From the NCBI GenBank assembly GCA_028292835.1, contig JAQGLP010000466.1, positions 1-11,000 on the forward strand: a DNA stretch of 11,000 nt, written 5' to 3'. A program made the position numbers and the translations under genes. Of this stretch, positions 7,601 through 11,000 are shown in pieces. Under the pieces are notes generated by a model that saw only the letters and a list, made by a program, of their open reading frames with translations, was not told the origin of the DNA and made no database searches. Position 1 is the first letter of the stretch; every line of letters begins with the position of its first letter. The DNA comes from Variovorax sp. (GTDB taxonomy: Bacteria; Pseudomonadota; Gammaproteobacteria; Burkholderiales; Burkholderiaceae_C).

Positions 7601-10600
7601 TCGCGCAGCCGCACCTGCGCCAGCGTGGCCGCCATGCGCGCCGCGCGTTCGACATGCATCGGTTGCAGGTAGGTGTCGATGTGCGGCATCAGCGCCGCGG
7701 TGTTTTCGGCGGCCGCGGTGATGAAGCTGAGGCGTGCCGTGGCGCCGGCCTCGATGCGCAGGCGCACGCGCAGACAGGCGATCGGGTCGAGGCCGTTGAT
7801 CGGCGCGCCCGCGGCGTCCAGCGGCTGCGGCTCGAGCGCCGGTGCTGCGAGGCTGCCGTTGCGTCCCAGGAAGGCGCGTCGGTCGGTCATGCAGTCGACC
7901 GACAGGATCGCCGCATCGGCATTGGCCACAAAGTGCGCGACCGCCATGGTGGCGTCGCCGTGCAGGCGCGGGCGACGTGCGATCAGCAGCGCGCGCAGGA
8001 CCGGGTCCCAGCGGGTCTCGACGAACAGGTTGGCGAAGGCCGGGTGCGATTCGTCGGCCTTCGGATGCGACAGCACCGCCTCGAAGTACGAGATCAGCTC
8101 GAACTCGCGCGCCGCGCCGCTGGTGTTATGCAGCGCCACGGTGCGCAGCTCGGCATCGTCCTCCGGGCTGATCAGCACCGTGGTGCGCGTCTGCAGCTCG
8201 GGCGAGCTTGCATCGAACTGCACTTGGTCGGCCAGGAAGCGGGCGCGGTAGCGCCACTGTGCGCCGGGCGCGGGCAATGCCGTGAGCGAGACGAGTTCGC
8301 GCCGCCCGGCTTCGCGCACGTAGAAGAAGGTGCCGTAGCCGTCGCGCAGCGGGTCGTCGCGCCAGCGGCTGACATTCGACGAGCGCCAACGGCTCACGCC
8401 GGCGCCGTTGGCGCGCAGCGCCACGGTGTAGCGGCCGTTGGACAGCAGGTGCGTGGGCTGCAGGCCGGGAGCCATCGGATCGACCCTGCGCGGCTGGAAC
8501 ACCGGCGCGGCGTCGCCGCCCTGCGGTTCGGGGAGCGTGCGCGGGTCGGCGCTGCCGATGATCTGGCGCGGCGTGCGCTCGTGCAGCAGGGCCTCGTGCG
8601 CCGCGATCAGCGGCGAGGCGCCCAGCCAGCGCCGCGGCGCCCCGTGGCGCAGCGCATTGCACAGCGCCACCAGCGCCATGCCCTGGTGGTGCGCCATGAA
8701 ATTGCGCACCACGCTGAACGCCTGCCCTTCGGCCTGACGCGAGACAGTGAAGTCGACCGCGTCGAAAAAGCCGAACTCGCCGCGCGCACCCAGCGATTCG
8801 AGCCGGCGCAGGTTGAGTTCGGCCTCGGCCGGCAGCAGCATGGCGGCCATGACGCTCGCATACGGCGCCACCACCCGGTCGATCGGCGGTGTCCGGCGCA
8901 GCGCCAGGCGCGGCACGCCAAAGGGCGAGTACTGGTAGGCCAGCGAGTGGTCCTGCGCGAGATAGGCGGATTCCGAGACGCCCCAGGGCAGCTGCTGGGC
9001 CGTCCCGAACGCCTGCTGCTCGCGGACCGCGGCCAGGTTGGCCACCTGCAGCAGGCCGTCGTCGGGCTCGGCCATGACCAGCGTGGGCATTAGGTACTCG
9101 AACATCGAGCCCGACCACGACTTCAGCCCCGACGTGACTCCGACCGGGAAAAACGGTCGCCCGAGCGCGTTCCAGTGCCGCCGTGGCACGTCACCCTTGG
9201 CGATCGCCAGAAAACTCAGCAGGCGCGACTCGGAGGCCAGCAGGTCGTAGTAGCTCGCATCCAGCGCCCGGTCGTCGACCCGGAGGCCGATATGGAACAG
9301 GTGGCGCTTGCGGTCGTACAGGCCGCTGAAGTCCATCGCCGCGCACAGCGCATCGCAGCGCGAGGCGATGCGCTCCAGCGCGGCGTTGTCGGCGTTGCCG
9401 CTGCGGAATGCGAGGCAGGCCTGGCCCACCGCGATCAGGTGGCCCGCCAGGTTGCCGCTGTCGACGCTCGAGACATAAGCCGGGAGCAGCGGGCGCAGCG
9501 ATTGCGTGTCGTACCAGTTGTAGAGGTGGCCCTGGTGCTTGTCGAGCCGCTCGACGGTGTCGAGCGTGGCTTCGAGTCGGGTGATGAGGGCGTCGGTCGC
9601 GAGCCAGCCGAACTCGCGCGCGCAGCAGGTGGCCAGCAGGTACATGCCGATGTTGGTCGGCGAGGTGCGGTGCGCCAGGGTGGGCTCGGGTTCGAGCTGC
9701 AGGTTGTCGGGCGGCAGGTGGTTGTCGTTGGCCGCCACGCAATGCTCGAAAAAGCGCCAGGTGTCGCGCGCCAGCGTTTCGAGGTATTCACGCTGCACGG
9801 GGCCGAGCCCGGCCGCGGCATCGGACGCCTCGGCCGCCGGCGACCGGCTGCTCCACCACGCCGTCGCCGGCGCCAGCGCCCACAGCGCGAACATCCATGG
9901 GCCGATCCAGGGATGCGGGCTCCACAGCGCGCCGACGCCCAGCACCAGGCACGCCAGCACCACCGCCGCGTCGGCCCGCACGAAGGACGCGAGGTCGTAG
10001 CGGGCTTGCGCCTGGGCCTGTGCCGCAGTGGTCCATTCCAGCAGTCCGCGCCGGCTGACGACAACGCGCCACACAGCGCGCACGGTGGCGTCGAGCAGCC
10101 GCCGCGTCTGCGCGAACAGCTGCGTGAAGTGCCAGGCGGCGCCGGCCACGGCGCGCAGCAGCTCGGTCGCGCCGACGTCGAAAAAATGCCGCAGTTCGAT
10201 GGAGCGGCGCGTCGGCACCAGCCCGGCCAGGGCGCCGAGCAAGGGCCCGAGCGCGAGCGCCGCCGCGACCGCGGCGAGCGCCCAGCCGATCGGCAGGGCG
10301 TCGCTGAACAGCGTCCAGGCCAGCAGGGCCGCGCAGCCCGGCACCACCAGGGCGCGACGCAGGTTGTCGAGCATCTTCCACCAGCCCAGCGCATCGATGC
10401 CGTAGCGGCCGGGCCGCAGCATCAAGGGCAGCAGTTGCCAGTCGCCCCGCGTCCAGCGGTGCACGCGGGAGGCGGCGACGCCGGCATGGTGCGGGTGGTC
10501 CTCGAGCAGGGCGACGTCGCTCACCAGGGCGCAGCGCGCCATCGTGCCTTCGAGCAGGTCGTGGCTCAGCACGGCGCCGTCGGGCAGGCGGCGGTCGAGC

Positions 10601-11000
10601 ACCGCGTGCACGGCGCGCACATGCAGCAACCCCTTGCCCGTGAACGAGCCGCTGCCGAACACGTCCTGGTACATGTCCGAGGCGCCGCTGCTGTAGGGGT
10701 CGATGCCACACTGGCCGGCGAACATCCAGTGGAACGGCGAGCGCTCGCCGCGTTCCGGAAAAGGCGTCAGGATGCGCGGCTGCAGGATGCCAAATCCGGC
10801 CACCACGCGGCCCGTGGCAGCGTCGACCTGCGGTACGTTGAGCGGGTGCGCCGCCACGGAGACGAGTTCGCGCAGGCTGCCGGGCGGCAGCCCGGTGTCG
10901 CTGTCGAGCGTGACGACGTAGGCGATGCGCGCGGCGAGCCTCGATGCCGGGGCGGCGGGCACAAAGCCGCTGGCGTCGCCCGCGGCCAGCAGACGCAGCA
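4615..11000 (-). CDS. ndvB: Cyclic beta-1,2-glucan synthase, N-terminus beyond window
   Basis: Large inner-membrane enzyme of the NdvB/ChvB/Cgs family that makes periplasmic cyclic beta-1,2-glucan from UDP-glucose. In this family the protein is also the primer, the GT84 domain elongates, and the GH94-type domain sets ring length by phosphorolysis. The window holds about 2128 codons with no stop; the family is usually about 2700-2900 aa, so roughly the first quarter is missing. From the right edge: end of GT84 with TLDSDT (about 10895-10911) and HRWTRGDWQ (10461-10435); hydrophobic segments about 10370-10220 and 9985-9850; a glycoamylase-like domain (about 9800-8550, with GLKSWSGSMFEYLMPTLV and MAHHQGMALVALCNAL); two GH94-type beta-sandwich stretches (about 8480-7300 and 6960-6250) joined by a Pro/Ala-rich linker (about 7115-7000); and the helical catalytic region with TGDWNDGMNRVG (about 5600-5567), an Asp of which is the general acid in characterised GH94 phosphorylases, plus NGGQYSHGAVWGLM. 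The frame stays open upstream of GTG 10962, so that codon is internal. Stop TGA is at 4617-4615. Confidence 0.93.
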   Translation of the reverse strand, partial: LRLLAAGDASGFVPAAPASRLAARIAYVVTLDSDTGLPPGSLRELVSVAAHPLNVPQVDAATGRVVAGFGILQPRILTPFPERGERSPFHWMFAGQCGIDPYSSGASDMYQDVFGSGSFTGKGLLHVRAVHAVLDRRLPDGAVLSHDLLEGTMARCALVSDVALLEDHPHHAGVAASRVHRWTRGDWQLLPLMLRPGRYGIDALGWWKMLDNLRRALVVPGCAALLAWTLFSDALPIGWALAAVAAALALGPLLGALAGLVPTRRSIELRHFFDVGATELLRAVAGAAWHFTQLFAQTRRLLDATVRAVWRVVVSRRGLLEWTTAAQAQAQARYDLASFVRADAAVVLACLVLGVGALWSPHPWIGPWMFALWALAPATAWWSSRSPAAEASDAAAGLGPVQREYLETLARDTWRFFEHCVAANDNHLPPDNLQLEPEPTLAHRTSPTNIGMYLLATCCAREFGWLATDALITRLEATLDTVERLDKHQGHLYNWYDTQSLRPLLPAYVSSVDSGNLAGHLIAVGQACLAFRSGNADNAALERIASRCDALCAAMDFSGLYDRKRHLFHIGLRVDDRALDASYYDLLASESRLLSFLAIAKGDVPRRHWNALGRPFFPVGVTSGLKSWSGSMFEYLMPTLVMAEPDDGLLQVANLAAVREQQAFGTAQQLPWGVSESAYLAQDHSLAYQYSPFGVPRLALRRTPPIDRVVAPYASVMAAMLLPAEAELNLRRLESLGARGEFGFFDAVDFTVSRQAEGQAFSVVRNFMAHHQGMALVALCNALRHGAPRRWLGASPLIAAHEALLHERTPRQIIGSADPRTLPEPQGGDAAPVFQPRRVDPMAPGLQPTHLLSNGRYTVALRANGAGVSRWRSSNVSRWRDDPLRDGYGTFFYVREAGRRELVSLTALPAPGAQWRYRARFLADQVQFDASSPELQTRTTVLISPEDDAELRTVALHNTSGAAREFELISYFEAVLSHPKADESHPAFANLFVETRWDPVLRALLIARRPRLHGDATMAVAHFVANADAAILSVDCMTDRRAFLGRNGSLAAPALEPQPLDAAGAPINGLDPIACLRVRLRIEAGATARLSFITAAAENTAALMPHIDTYLQPMHVERAARMAATLAQVRLRDLSIDPAQNLALQDLTTLLTYTTPRVMRDRGTIDLRQIWRFGISGDKPILLVHIHSAPGMGLVNTLLRAQPWWGFGGVACDLVVLNSEPNSYLMPLQRDIQTLRDRVAQQTQNSFPHNDTAGFFLLREQEVSASEKAALSVLARAVLTADGRPLEVQMGALKEAAARPAPAATPGAPPTPATPVRLGLPARAGAPATRRTPAGEFDPASGEFRFEVGGDCGTPRPWINVIANPSFGFQVSESGAGYTWAGNSRMHQLTPWSNDPVRDPAFEHWLLQDAVSGEMLPLTPAGAAGALRHRVSHGQGYTVFESVQHGLMLETIFFADRDDSVKVVHVSLRNTGRVPRRLRALAMVEWQMGAARGERRTVHGWKPDQLPAVFGEQRESSGGFGASTAFVMLAGLQDATDWTCDRSEFFGSRGEIEVPDALARRAGGGLDACAAIGGELVLAPGQDASFSFVLGHAASPQAALQLAQRWQTRDAMAALAQVRGFWDELLGRLRVRTPDALFDVLVNRWLPYQTLVCRLWAKAGFYQAGGAFGFRDQLQDAMAFALTDPARLREQIVLNASRQFPEGDVQHWWHMPGGAGVRTHFSDDLLWLPYACAHYVEVTRDTGVLDATAPFLEGPPIPQGAEDAYYAPRIDSRTASVFEHCARAIDRSLAVGAHGLPLMGTGDWNDGMNRVGHEGHGESVWLGWFLCSVVERFAPIAEARGERARAAGWREARRGWIAALHDAGWDGQWFRRAFFDDGTPLGSASNAECRIDLIAQAWSVLSGASSARYTEPAMAAVKAHLSDERAGLLHLLAPPLQASAPSPGYIQAYPPGVRENGGQYSHGAVWGLMAQALSGDHEAAWRSFEGLSPAYRSAHPERGPVYELEPYVMTGDTYSAAPYAGRGGWSWYTGSAAWLHRAAVETLLGLEVRGDRLRVTPRLPAHWPAFEIALDLDGRRLTLRWRRDGETAAEHEGASDVATTHWLAPGEWVNWHMLPGAAVLGITAATA
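4624..4651. repeat. 10-bp hairpin at the convergent gene junction
   Basis: A perfect 10-bp inverted repeat (CGCGGCCGTG / CACGGCCGCG) with an 8-nt loop starts 25 bp after the stop of the AI-2E-family gene. It lies inside the last codons of the glucan synthase gene, where it encodes the AAVLGITAA region. Neither strand has a T-run after it, so it is not a classical intrinsic terminator. It could still pause or protect 3' ends of one or both converging transcripts. Confidence 0.45.

Noticed and set aside
4726..9093. A 1455-codon open frame on the plus strand, opposite the glucan synthase gene
   Set aside because: The minus strand carries a clear multi-domain enzyme over the same DNA. The antisense frame is open because of high-GC codon bias; its product is Arg/Ala/Gly/Gln/His-rich with no recognisable domain.
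10960..10962. GTG as the start of the glucan synthase
   Set aside because: The frame continues upstream to the window edge (RLLAAGDASGF) and the codon falls inside the GT84 domain, so it is an internal valine.

Overview
This is a very GC-rich window, by eye about 70%. It looks like a betaproteobacterial chromosome, probably Burkholderiales and most likely Comamonadaceae. That placement is an inference from the ArgH sequence (N-terminus MTQNQLDKK), the RskA-type anti-sigma factor next to an ECF sigma factor, and the argH/LytTR-regulator neighbourhood. It is not proven. I see no mobile element, CRISPR array, tRNA or rRNA.

Left part (1-2624, minus strand): argH (argininosuccinate lyase, intact) is followed by an intrinsic-terminator-like hairpin. 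Next comes an ECF sigma factor gene with an in-frame amber codon between its sigma-2 and sigma-4 regions. It is tightly linked (10 nt, good Shine-Dalgarno) to an RskA-like membrane anti-sigma factor gene that leaves the window at its left edge.

Middle (about 2700-3337, plus strand): no intact gene. The DNA is the decayed remnant of an AlgR/LytTR-type response regulator, with recognisable receiver and LytTR pieces spread over different reading frames and the N-terminus missing. In Pseudomonas the order argH / algZ-algR / hemC-hemD is well known, so this position suggests an ancestral algR-like gene that has been lost.

Right part: a plus-strand AI-2E/PerM-family membrane protein (3349-4599) converges, with only 15 bp between stop codons, on a very large minus-strand gene (4615 to beyond 11000). 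The large gene encodes most of a cyclic beta-1,2-glucan synthase (NdvB/ChvB/Cgs family): the end of the GT84 glucosyltransferase domain, membrane segments, a glycoamylase-like domain and the C-terminal GH94-type phosphorylase region. Its N-terminal roughly one quarter lies outside the window.

I found no convincing new biological system. The most notable signal is regulatory-gene decay on both sides of an intact argH: a stop-interrupted sigma factor on one side and a multiply frameshifted response regulator on the other.
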